Part shown: positions 25,101 to 32,988 of the stretch, piece by piece
How positions within the stretch are numbered: position 1 is the stretch's first letter
Layout of the letters: every line of letters starts with the position of its first letter
Origin: Phycisphaerae bacterium
GTDB taxonomy: Bacteria; Planctomycetota; Phycisphaerae; Phycisphaerales; UBA1924
Direction of reading: 5' to 3'
NCBI GenBank assembly: GCA_030429705.1
Contig: JAUIES010000001.1
Location: forward strand, 186,001-250,000
Length of the DNA: 64,000 nt
Made by a program: the position numbers and the translations under genes
The notes under the pieces: generated by a model
Database searches by the model: none
What the model was told of the DNA's origin: nothing
What the model saw: only the letters and a program-made list of their open reading frames with translations

Positions 25101-26018
25101 ATGCGCGTCGCACTCACCGGTATCAGCGGCTTCATCGGCTCGACCATCGCCAAGCACCTCGCAGAAGCCGGGCACCATGTCGTCGGCCTCGTCCGAGAGA
25201 CAAGCACTCGCGACCACATTCGACCCTTCGTCGAACGCCTCGTCACCGGCGATCAATCGGACGAGAGCATCATCCCCGAACTCATCGATGGCTGCGACGC
25301 GATCATCCACAACTCATTCGACTGGGGCCCACTCCGCGACGGCTACGACCAAAAGGGCGGCTTTCGCACGCACTACAAGCAGAATCTCGCCAGCGCCCTT
25401 CGCCTGCTCGAACTGAGCCACCCGTGCCAGTTCATCTACATCTCCAGCATCGCTGTCCACCACGACATGAGTCCGCGCTGGCAGGGCAAACCCGATGAAG
25501 ACCACCCCCTGCGACCCGGCACGCCTTATGGCGCGTTCAAAGCCGCCGTCGAAGCCCACCTGTGGGCCGACCACTTCACCCGAGGCCGACACACCTGTGC
25601 GCTTCGCCCGTGCGGCGTGTACGGGCTCGACCCCAAACTCGACCGATCACACGGGTTCTCGATCGTTCGGCAGATTATCGAAGAACGCAAGTACATCAAA
25701 TCGGGCGGCGGCAAGTTTGTACATGTCGATGATGTTGCCAAAGCAGCCGTCGCTGTGCTCGGCAATGACCTCGCAAACGGCAAGGCGTTCAATCTGACCG
25801 ACTGCTACGCAAGGTGGAGCGACTGGGCCAAGATGGCTGCCGAGATCCTCCAGATACGCCCCGAGATCACCGTCTCAAGCCCGGCGGAACCCGAGAATGT
25901 CTTTGACAAGGCTGCTGCGCGGGCGCTCGGGGTCGCGCTCGATCGAGGCAAAGACGGGATTTACGCCCACCTCGAGGCCCTGATCGCCGAAATGGACCGG
26001 CTCGGGCTGACCAAGTAA
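25101..26018 (+). CDS. NAD(P)-dependent epimerase/dehydratase (extended SDR)
   Basis: A 305-residue Rossmann-fold enzyme. The N-terminal nucleotide-binding motif is TGISGFIGSTIAKHL; the active-site YxxxK is PYGAFKAAVE near residue 150, preceded by the serine-containing strand FIYISSIAVHH. The C-terminal half has FVHVDDVAKAAVAVL. Typical substrates are nucleotide sugars, flavanone-like alcohols or steroid-like alcohols; none can be assigned here. It lies 2 nt after metG, with AAGGAGG just upstream inside metG, so it is co-transcribed with it. The functional link is unclear. Confidence 0.93.
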   Translation: MRVALTGISGFIGSTIAKHLAEAGHHVVGLVRETSTRDHIRPFVERLVTGDQSDESIIPELIDGCDAIIHNSFDWGPLRDGYDQKGGFRTHYKQNLASALRLLELSHPCQFIYISSIAVHHDMSPRWQGKPDEDHPLRPGTPYGAFKAAVEAHLWADHFTRGRHTCALRPCGVYGLDPKLDRSHGFSIVRQIIEERKYIKSGGGKFVHVDDVAKAAVAVLGNDLANGKAFNLTDCYARWSDWAKMAAEILQIRPEITVSSPAEPENVFDKAAARALGVALDRGKDGIYAHLEALIAEMDRLGLTK

Positions 26019-26079
26019 CCTGTCGCGATTTTTCGGCAGACTGGAGCCCGACAATTCGTCGAGCCGATGCACACTGTGC

Positions 26080-27147
26080 ATGGTCAAATACCTCGGTTCA
26101 AAACGACTGCTCATCGCGACGATCCTCGACACCATTGCTCAGTGCGAAGATGTTCACACCGTTGCCGATCTGTTCAGTGGCACCGCACGCGTTGGATACG
26201 CACTCAAACAAGCCGGTTACCGCGTCATTTCCAATGACTGCCTTGCGTTTGCGAACACCATTGCGACCTGCTATGTGCAGGCTGACTACGAGCGGGTGGC
26301 TGACGACGCGGAACGGATCATCAATGATCTCAACCGTCTGCCCGGCAGCCCCGGCTATGTCACCGGTGTGTTCTGTGAGCAATCGAGGTTCTTTCAACCC
26401 AAGAACGGAGAGCGAATCGATGCCATCCGAGCGCAGATCGCCCGCCTGTCACTCCGCCCGGAACTCGAAGCCGTCGTCCTGACGAGCCTCATCGAAGCAG
26501 CCGACCGGGTGGACTCGACCACCGGTGTGCAGATGGCGTATGTCAAACAATGGGCCAAGCGATCGTACAACGACCTTGAACTTCGTATCCCCCACCTATT
26601 GCCGCAATCGCCGCGCGGACCGGGCCGGGCACTGATGATGGATGCCCTCGAAGCCGCCCGCCGCGTGCATGTTGATCTTGCGTACCTCGATCCGCCCTAC
26701 AACCAGCACAGTTATCTCGGCAACTACCATATCTGGGAGACCATTGTGCGGGGCGATTCGCCGGAGCATTACGGGGTGGCGTGCAAGCGAACTGACTGCC
26801 GCGAGCGTAAGAGCGCGTTCAACTCGAAGCCGCGCGCCGAACAAGCGCTCGCCGATGTCGTGAAAGCAATCGACGCGCGTTATCTGCTTGTGTCATTCAG
26901 CGATGAGGGCTATATCTCACGCGAAGCCATCGAAGGGATTCTCGGTGAACGCGGGCCTGTTCACACGATCAGTGTGCCGTTCCGTCGATATGTCGGTGCC
27001 AGAATCGGTATCCACAATCAAAAGGGCGATCGTGTCGGTACTGTCGGCAAACTCAACAACACCGAATACCTGTTTCTCGTGGGTCCAACGAAACGCGTTT
27101 CTGAGGAAGCTCAGCCTGAACGATCCTCGGTCAGCGCTGCCAAGTAA
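26080..27147 (+). CDS. Dam-type (D12 class) N6-adenine DNA methyltransferase
   Basis: A 355-residue methyltransferase. The N-terminal MVKYLGSKRLL matches the KxxGGK-like opening of D12 enzymes, DLFSGTARVGYAL (residues 30-42) is the S-adenosylmethionine motif I, and LDPPYNQHSY near residue 205 is the catalytic DPPY motif. The late segment NTEYLFLVG fits family ends. It presumably methylates adenine in a short target; the target is unknown. No restriction endonuclease gene is adjacent, so it is an orphan methylase. The 3' end overlaps the convergent membrane-protein gene by 37 nt. The start is preceded by no good ribosome site. Confidence 0.9.
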   Translation: MVKYLGSKRLLIATILDTIAQCEDVHTVADLFSGTARVGYALKQAGYRVISNDCLAFANTIATCYVQADYERVADDAERIINDLNRLPGSPGYVTGVFCEQSRFFQPKNGERIDAIRAQIARLSLRPELEAVVLTSLIEAADRVDSTTGVQMAYVKQWAKRSYNDLELRIPHLLPQSPRGPGRALMMDALEAARRVHVDLAYLDPPYNQHSYLGNYHIWETIVRGDSPEHYGVACKRTDCRERKSAFNSKPRAEQALADVVKAIDARYLLVSFSDEGYISREAIEGILGERGPVHTISVPFRRYVGARIGIHNQKGDRVGTVGKLNNTEYLFLVGPTKRVSEEAQPERSSVSAAK

Positions 27148-27719
27148 GGGCTCTTCCCACGCCAGAAAACCGCCAGACAGAGGCAAACAAACGCGAGTGC
27201 CGCAATAGCAGCGCTCGTGAGCCATCCCGGTGTTGCCGCATCGACTTTCTCCGGGAACACCTGACTCGGGTCATAAAACAACGCCAAGTCGACGGTACTG
27301 CCGTCGTCCGAAGGATCGGTCGGAGCCATCAAGATTTCAAAATCTCGGTGTTCACCAGGATCGATGACCAGGAAATGCCGATATCGCCGACCGAATATCC
27401 GCGAATACCCCTGCAGCGGCTCGGTTGAAATCTGCTCGCCGTCTGGTGTTTCAATCGCGACATCAACGACCGGCAATGGTTCGTCAATCGACTTCACTAT
27501 AACCGCCAAATAGTACCGTGCCCCCACCCGCGGTGTCTCGACCTTGAGCAACTGTCCCTCGTCGAACTCTTCGATTGGAATTGCGACAAGCGGAAAAACC
27601 TGAGCAACAAAGTTTGCGGTGGAGTAGGCGAACAGACCGATCGCCGCAAGAAAAAGCACCACTGCCGCAAACAGGCAATACACCCTTCGGCGTGCAATTA
27701 TCTGCATTGTTTGTGCCAT
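27111..27719 (-). CDS. Two-span membrane protein with extracytoplasmic domain
   Basis: A 202-residue protein: N-terminal membrane helix (YCLFAAVVLFLAAIGLFAYS), a beta-rich domain of about 130 residues (LLKVETPRVGARYYLAVIVK and FLVIDPGEHRDFEILMAP), and a C-terminal helix (LTSAAIAALAFVCLCLAVFW) followed by a short cytoplasmic tail. The layout suggests a cell-envelope protein; I recognise no family. ATG 27719 is preceded by GGGGTG; a GTG at 27734 is an alternative. It lies 51 nt downstream of pdhC on the same strand and may be co-transcribed. Confidence 0.75.
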   Translation of the reverse strand: MAQTMQIIARRRVYCLFAAVVLFLAAIGLFAYSTANFVAQVFPLVAIPIEEFDEGQLLKVETPRVGARYYLAVIVKSIDEPLPVVDVAIETPDGEQISTEPLQGYSRIFGRRYRHFLVIDPGEHRDFEILMAPTDPSDDGSTVDLALFYDPSQVFPEKVDAATPGWLTSAAIAALAFVCLCLAVFWRGKSPYLAALTEDRSG

Positions 27720-27770
27720 GACGCAACACCCCACGACCCTGTCGGACTCATATCACGATGCGTCGATGGG

Positions 27771-29120
27771 CTAGACCAGAAGTGCCGCAGGGTTTTCGAG
27801 CATGTCCTTTACAGAGTTCAAGTACGCAGCCGCCATCGCGCCATCGACGATGCGGTGATCGCTCGACATGGTCATCGCCATCTCGTGTCCAAGAACGAGT
27901 TCAGGTTCGCCGTCTTCGTCGTATTCGATAAATGGCTTCTCGATCGCTCGACCGACTGCGAGAATAGCTGCGTTCGGCGGATTGATGATCGCTGTAAAGT
28001 GATCAACTCCGAACATGCCGAGGTTTGAAATCGTGAATGTCGAATCGGCCATCTCTTCGATCGACAGTCCCTTTTCGCGGGCCTTCTTCGCAAGACGCTT
28101 CGTCTCGCCTGAGATTTCACGCAGCCCGATCCGATCGGCATCGCGTAGTGTTGCGACCACCAGCCCTCCGCCGCGCTCTTCGGGGAGCGCGACTGCCACG
28201 CCGATGTTCACGCGACCATGCAACTGGATCGAAGGCCCCTGATCGACCCATGAACTGTTCACAAATGGATGCTCGTGCATCGCAAGGGCACACGCTCGAA
28301 CCAGGAAATCGTTCACACTGAGTTTGATTCCCTGCGAACTGAGTTGGCTGTTCAACTGTTCGCGGAGACCCATCAGCGAATCGAGCCGCGCCGAAACCGT
28401 CACTTGGTAATGCGGAATCGTGGTCTTTGACTCGACAAGGCGGCGAGCAATGGTCGCACGCATGTTCGACAATGTCACCGTCTTGTCTTCAAGCGTCGCA
28501 CCGATCGCAGGCATGGTCATCCGGGCAGCCGGAGCCGATGAAGCCGAAGTGGACGGGATCGAGTCGCCGCTGGCAGCCGCTTGCTCGACATCTTTGCGCA
28601 CAATACGACCGCTCGGGCCTGAGCCTTGCAACGCTGACAGGTTCACGCCAGTTTCAGCGGCGACTTTGCGAGCGAGCGGGCTGGCAAAAATCCGACCGCC
28701 AGCACTGCCGTTAGAACTTGAAGAATCTGAGGTTGATGATGACCCGTTGGCGGCTGGCTCAGCAACGGCTGTGGCTGATGATGAACCGCTTGACGCTGGC
28801 GCTTCTTGCCCCCCCGCAACTTTGGCAGCCGGGGCCTCCGCAGTGCTGCCCGCCGACTTGGCAATCGACACTGCATCTTCGCCTTTGCCAGCGAGCACTG
28901 CGATCACGGTCCCGACGGCAACCTGCGTGCCTTCGTCGGCGACAAGTTTGGCAATCACACCATCGTCAAAGGTCTGCAGTTCCATCGTGGCTTTGTCGGT
29001 CTCGATGTCCGCGATCACATCGCCGGACGCGACCGTATCACCTTCCTTGACTTGCCAGGAGACAACCGTCCCCTGTTCCATCGTGTCAGAAAGGCGAGGC
29101 ATGGTGATTTCAACGGGCAT
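27771..29120 (-). CDS. pdhC: Pyruvate dehydrogenase E2, dihydrolipoamide acetyltransferase
   Basis: Core E2 subunit, 449 residues, transfers the acetyl group from lipoyl-lysine to CoA. One lipoyl domain (residues 1-80, lysine in DIETDKATME), an Ala/Ser-rich linker, the peripheral subunit-binding domain (FASPLARKVAAETGVNLSAL, about 140-175) and a catalytic domain from about residue 215 ending with SSDHRIVDGAMAAAYL, which holds the active-site histidine and aspartate. It follows pdhB by 47 nt in the same direction. E1 alpha and E3 are not in the window. A 2-oxoglutarate or branched-chain role cannot be fully excluded, but the E1 beta neighbour fits pyruvate dehydrogenase. Confidence 0.93.
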   Translation of the reverse strand: MPVEITMPRLSDTMEQGTVVSWQVKEGDTVASGDVIADIETDKATMELQTFDDGVIAKLVADEGTQVAVGTVIAVLAGKGEDAVSIAKSAGSTAEAPAAKVAGGQEAPASSGSSSATAVAEPAANGSSSTSDSSSSNGSAGGRIFASPLARKVAAETGVNLSALQGSGPSGRIVRKDVEQAAASGDSIPSTSASSAPAARMTMPAIGATLEDKTVTLSNMRATIARRLVESKTTIPHYQVTVSARLDSLMGLREQLNSQLSSQGIKLSVNDFLVRACALAMHEHPFVNSSWVDQGPSIQLHGRVNIGVAVALPEERGGGLVVATLRDADRIGLREISGETKRLAKKAREKGLSIEEMADSTFTISNLGMFGVDHFTAIINPPNAAILAVGRAIEKPFIEYDEDGEPELVLGHEMAMTMSSDHRIVDGAMAAAYLNSVKDMLENPAALLV

Positions 29121-29167
29121 GGGAGTTCTCCGCTAAGAGGCGCGAGCGATTTCAAACTTGCAAACGA

Positions 29168-30235
29168 TCAGCCGGCTGTCACAACCTTGCGTACTGCCTC
29201 AACAATCCGATCCGCGTTCGGCAGATACGCCGCTTCCAGTTCCTTGGCATACGGCGTCGGCACATCGCGCGTGTTCACACGCACCGGCTGATGGTCGAGC
29301 CAATCGAAACCGTGTTCGCAGATCTGGGCCATCACTTCACTCGCCACCGAACCAAACGGCCACGATTGATCGACCACCACCACGCGGCTCGTTTTCTTCA
29401 GGCTCTCGACCACCGATTCAATATCAAGCGGCCGAATCGTCCGCATGTCGAGCACATCGCATTCGATGCCTTCCGCAGCCAGTCGCTCGGCAGCATCCAT
29501 GCAGAAATGCACCGGACGCCCCCAACTGACCAGCGTGCACGCATCGCCTTCACGCATGAGATTGGCCTGGCCGAACGGAATGTAGTACTCCTCTTCCGGC
29601 ACATGTCCCTTGTCGCCGAGCATCCGCTCGCTTTCGAGGAAGAACACCGGGTCAGGATCGCGGATCGCGGTCTTGAGCAGCCCCTTCGCGTCATACGGGT
29701 TGCTCGGGATCGCCATCTTCAGACCGGGCACATTACTGAACATGCCTTCAACACACCAGGAGTGGGTTGAGCCGAGCTGCCCCCCCGCGCCGTCGTTGCC
29801 GCGGAAGACAATCGGGCAGCCCCACTGGCCGCCTGACATATACAACATCTTCGGTGCGTTGTTCAAGATCGGGTCGGCGGCCACCAGGCTGAACGACCAC
29901 GACATGAATTCGACGATCGGCCGCAAGCCGTACATCGCCGCCCCGATCATCGCCCCGGCGAAGCCATTCTCACTGATCGGGCTGTCGATGATGCGCTTTT
30001 CGCCAAACTCATCGAGCATGCCCTGACTGATCTTGTACGCCCCGTTGTATTGGGCGACTTCTTCGCCGATGAGGAAGACCCGTTCATCGCGTTGCATCTC
30101 TTCGGTCATCGCTTCGCGAAGGGCTTCGCGGAACTGCAGCATCCGGTCGCCATCGCGGCTCGGCAGCGGCTTGGAGAAATCGGGCAAATCCCATTCGCCA
30201 ACGGCCGGGTGAATCGCACTGTCAATCATCGTCAT
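29168..30235 (-). CDS. pdhB: Pyruvate dehydrogenase E1 component, beta subunit
   Basis: E1 beta subunit, 355 residues, which with E1 alpha binds thiamine diphosphate and decarboxylates pyruvate. Typical segments: FREALREAMTEEMQRDERVF, GEEVAQYNGAYKISQGML, DSPISENGFAGAMIGAAMYG, PIVFRGNDGAGGQLGSTHS and, in the C-terminal transketolase-like domain, EGIECDVLDMRTIRPLDIES. I chose ATG 30235 (GGGAA 7 nt upstream); in-frame ATGs at 30253 and 30313 would add residues of no clear homology. A TAGAAT box at 30344-30349 (minus strand) is a possible promoter. pdhA is normally adjacent but is absent here. Confidence 0.94.
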   Translation of the reverse strand: MTMIDSAIHPAVGEWDLPDFSKPLPSRDGDRMLQFREALREAMTEEMQRDERVFLIGEEVAQYNGAYKISQGMLDEFGEKRIIDSPISENGFAGAMIGAAMYGLRPIVEFMSWSFSLVAADPILNNAPKMLYMSGGQWGCPIVFRGNDGAGGQLGSTHSWCVEGMFSNVPGLKMAIPSNPYDAKGLLKTAIRDPDPVFFLESERMLGDKGHVPEEEYYIPFGQANLMREGDACTLVSWGRPVHFCMDAAERLAAEGIECDVLDMRTIRPLDIESVVESLKKTSRVVVVDQSWPFGSVASEVMAQICEHGFDWLDHQPVRVNTRDVPTPYAKELEAAYLPNADRIVEAVRKVVTAG

Positions 30236-30777
30236 GGGTGATTCCCGCGTCATTTCGGCATCGGAGACCCCGCGGCCCGCCTTCGCCTCGCCCTTTGTCC
30301 ACACAAACACCATCCCCAGCGTTCCGGGGCGTGGCTCAAGTCGATTCTAGGCCACCCAACCGGGCTGATTGAGGGCTTTGAAGCAGTTGACTGGGGCGTT
30401 GCAAAACCCCAATTGGCCTCGTTCAGGCGTGTGCCGAGATCATGGGCCGGCGTGGCCACGATGCGCTGCGAGGGTCTGAAGCGAGAGCCCAAGAGAACGT
30501 GGCAACGCGGAGGGGCGCAGAGATCAAGGGGATTCGGTTGTTGGTTGAGCCGAAATGCCGGCGGCGTATGGCCCGAACGATCGCTCGCGTAGTGTGGTTC
30601 TCGACGCGTCTTTGTGCATGCCGGGTGCCGGGTCCCATTATTGCCTCTTCATGGCCATGTCGGAGTGTCCCCAATTTCGTTCATGGCCCTGCAGAGTCAA
30701 GACCATGCCACCCGCCTCAAGTCAAGCGCACGGCGTTTGATACCAGTGCCGTGCCATGAGCAATCGGCACATGAAAA
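30236..30777. other. 542-nt stretch upstream of pdhB
   Basis: It contains a TAGAAT -10-like box for pdhB (30344-30349, minus) and one copy of a short repeat with a 22-codon ORF (30638-30706), listed separately. The remainder shows no gene I can support. Confidence 0.5.
30638..30706 (-). CDS. Very short ORF, 22 codons, related to the one at 32135-32284
   Basis: ATG preceded by GGTGGC. It encodes MVLTLQGHERNWGHSDMAMK plus two residues. It shares MVL-x-LQGH-x-RN-x-G and DMAM with the 49-codon ORF at 32135-32284, and several differences between the two fall at codon third positions. Whether it is translated is unknown; it may be a fragment of an older repeat-borne gene. The two copies lie on either side of the beta-propeller gene in the same orientation. 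Confidence 0.35.
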   Translation of the reverse strand: MVLTLQGHERNWGHSDMAMKRQ

Positions 30778-32088
30778 CTACGGACACCCAGCTGCAAAAG
30801 CCTGCAGGAAGCTCTGCACATCGAAAAAGTCGAGGATGTCATCGTCAACGAAGTCGGCGATCTGGTCGCTGGCCGCAAAGGCATTGAGAAACACGCTGAC
30901 ATCAAAAAAATCAAGGTCACCTTCGCCGGTAAGATCGGCTGGGCAACCGGCTCCACAATCAAACACAGTGGCATTCCATGCGTCGTTGTGGCCGCCGGCG
31001 CTGGCGAACTGACCGCCAGCATAAATCACACCATGCGGATCAACTGCCACATCAAATACTGAAGTCTGGAAACTCGGGATCATGCCTGACCCGAGGGCGG
31101 ACCATTCACCGGTCGACGGGTCCAAGATCGCTATGTTGTTGACCGGGACCGAATCAACCATATCGAACGCGCCTGACATCACAACCATTCCCTGCGCGGT
31201 TGTCTCGAGTGCAAAAGGCGAAGAATTGCTTACACCGTTGAGTCCATCACCCATTGCAGACCAACTGCTGCCATCCCAGATCGCGAGACCATTGCAAGGC
31301 ACCCCCCCTGCCGATCCGAACAGGCCCGCGACAAGCAATCTTCCATCGGGCAACACAGTCATCGCCCTCACGGTACCGGTTGTGCCTGAACCCAGAGGTG
31401 ACCAACTCAAACCATTCCAACGAGCGATACCGGGAGATGAAAGATTGTCAGCGTGCGTAAAGTTGCCGCCCGCGATGATGTCCCCATTGGGCATTTCAGC
31501 GAGACACAGAACAAAGGTCGGCGTGTTTCCAGACCCGAAGTGCCCAGAGAACCCGCCGCCGAGCGAGCGGTTTCCCATCTTCGTCCAGACGCTGCCATCC
31601 CACCGAGCAATGCCCCAAGCAGGCAAACCATCGGCTTGAAGAAATGTTCCCGACGCGATGAGTTTATTCGTGCTCGTCCACAACAGATCTCGACATGAAC
31701 CTGCATCGAGACCCTGCCCAAACGCGGACCACTGGGTTCCATCCCATCGAGCAACTAAACTGGCTGGCATGCCACCTGCGTGCGTGAACTGGCCACCCGC
31801 AACAAATCCGCCATCTGGCATGGCCAATATTGTGCGCACAAAACCATTCACGCCACCGCCGATCGGCTGCCAACTAGCCCCGTCCCACTGGGTGATAAAG
31901 TCGACTTCCAGACTTCCGGCAAGTGAGATTGAGCCGCCATACACAGCCTGCCCATCGGTCAATACAGCCGTCGCGTAGGCAGCAGGCCCCACGCCGGTTC
32001 CCAAAGGAGCCCAATCGCAATCTCCGGCACCTGCCCATGAACTGGAGAAAACAGCGGCGCACATCACTTGCTTGAACATATTCAACAT
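30778..32088 (-). CDS. Secreted beta-propeller protein with dockerin-like C-terminus
   Basis: A 436-residue exported protein. The N-terminus (MLNMFKQVMCAAVFSSSWAG) is a signal peptide. About eight repeats of the form IARWDGxxWSPLGSG and LPDGRLLVAGLF suggest a Kelch/galactose-oxidase-like propeller. The C-terminus has GCPADLTGEGDLDFFDVSVF, then a second DDDILDFFDVQSFL, which is the two-helix calcium-binding pattern of dockerin-like tails seen in many Phycisphaerae secreted proteins. Probably attached to the cell surface or a matrix. ATG 32088 has AAGGA 7 nt upstream. Ligand unknown. Confidence 0.85.
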   Translation of the reverse strand: MLNMFKQVMCAAVFSSSWAGAGDCDWAPLGTGVGPAAYATAVLTDGQAVYGGSISLAGSLEVDFITQWDGASWQPIGGGVNGFVRTILAMPDGGFVAGGQFTHAGGMPASLVARWDGTQWSAFGQGLDAGSCRDLLWTSTNKLIASGTFLQADGLPAWGIARWDGSVWTKMGNRSLGGGFSGHFGSGNTPTFVLCLAEMPNGDIIAGGNFTHADNLSSPGIARWNGLSWSPLGSGTTGTVRAMTVLPDGRLLVAGLFGSAGGVPCNGLAIWDGSSWSAMGDGLNGVSNSSPFALETTAQGMVVMSGAFDMVDSVPVNNIAILDPSTGEWSALGSGMIPSFQTSVFDVAVDPHGVIYAGGQFASAGGHNDAWNATVFDCGAGCPADLTGEGDLDFFDVSVFLNAFAASDQIADFVDDDILDFFDVQSFLQAFAAGCP

Positions 32089-32134
32089 GTCTGGATCCTT
32101 GTTCCGTGACGCGGGGCCATTCCCGCTCACAGAC

Positions 32135-32284
32135 TCACATTGCAAACGCGGTGCCAGAATCAGAGTTGCACATCAAGGCGGTGGCACCCAGCGGACAACA
32201 CGCGCCGAGTGCCATAGCCATGTCTTCACGGCCTTGAGGGAGCGTCCCAAAGTTTCGACCATGACCTTGCAAAGCCAAGACCAT
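32135..32284 (-). CDS. Very short ORF, 49 codons, related to the one at 30638-30706
   Basis: It starts MVLALQGHGRNFGTLPQGRE, continues DMAMALGACCPLG and ends 46 nt before the beta-propeller start. It shares the same GGTGGCATGGTCTTG entry and peptide motif as the 22-codon ORF at 30638-30706. Translation is uncertain. Confidence 0.35.
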   Translation of the reverse strand: MVLALQGHGRNFGTLPQGREDMAMALGACCPLGATALMCNSDSGTAFAM

Positions 32285-32346
32285 GCCACCCGCCTCGTTG
32301 CAAATTCACAAAAATACCCAATGACCATCAACGAGGGCCGACTCAC

Positions 32347-32988
32347 TCAGCAGCCGTGAGCGTCGCGCAGCGCGTCTCTGGTCGCATCATTGAGTTCGCC
32401 GTTCGCTGTCAGATCGTGCTCATGCTGAAACACACGCACCGCTCCTCGCGTCAACGGACCAATCAGGTCATCCACCGGGCCGGGGTCGATGCCCAGATTG
32501 AACAAGCGTGCCTGCACGCCGCTCACCGTCTCGATTGGATTCAGTGAGCCGACCAACAGGTGGTACTGTTCGATCTTCTCGTGCGGCCCGCACCGGAGCG
32601 TGACCCTTGAGAACTGTGGATCGATCTCGGTTTCGATTTCGCCGTTATTCGAGGTTGTCCCCTCGGCGATGACTCGGCCTGCGTGTAGCAAAGTCCACGC
32701 CTCATCAGCCCGAGGCTCATCGTTCTCATGAAGACGAATACGCAGCTTCGTCGGCTCCGCTGTTCGTCGGTAGCGATGGCGCTGCTCAGTGGCCCGTGAT
32801 TCCTCTTTCGGCTCGGGCGACGGAATCGAAAGTTCGTCGCCGGGACGAAGAATGAACGGATCGCGAATGTTGCGAATCTGTTCATTGCCTGCATCTTGCC
32901 AAACTTTGTCGCGGAACATTCTCTCGTCGGCTGCGACACTTGCAAGGCACTCGCCTTGTTTGATGCGATGGATGCGCGACTCGGTCAT
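32347..32988 (-). CDS. LysM and peptidoglycan-binding domain protein
   Basis: A 213-residue protein without a signal peptide. Residues 5-58 form a LysM-like domain (HRIKQGECLASVAADERMF, then DPFILRPGDELSIPSPEP). A charged linker and a beta-rich middle (LRIRLHENDEPRADEAWTLL) follow, then a C-terminal peptidoglycan-binding-1 domain (VQARLFNLGIDPGPVDDLIG, then VRVFQHEHDLTANGELND). Its ATG overlaps the amidase stop by 4 nt, so the two are coupled. Similar LysM proteins accompany contractile injection and type VI secretion effectors, which also lack signal peptides; that link is inference only, since no VgrG, PAAR or sheath gene is visible. Confidence 0.85.
   Translation of the reverse strand: MTESRIHRIKQGECLASVAADERMFRDKVWQDAGNEQIRNIRDPFILRPGDELSIPSPEPKEESRATEQRHRYRRTAEPTKLRIRLHENDEPRADEAWTLLHAGRVIAEGTTSNNGEIETEIDPQFSRVTLRCGPHEKIEQYHLLVGSLNPIETVSGVQARLFNLGIDPGPVDDLIGPLTRGAVRVFQHEHDLTANGELNDATRDALRDAHGC

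Noticed and set aside
26080-27147. Restriction-modification or defence island around the methylase
   Set aside because: Neighbours are metG, an epimerase, a small membrane protein and pyruvate dehydrogenase; no nuclease or defence gene is present.
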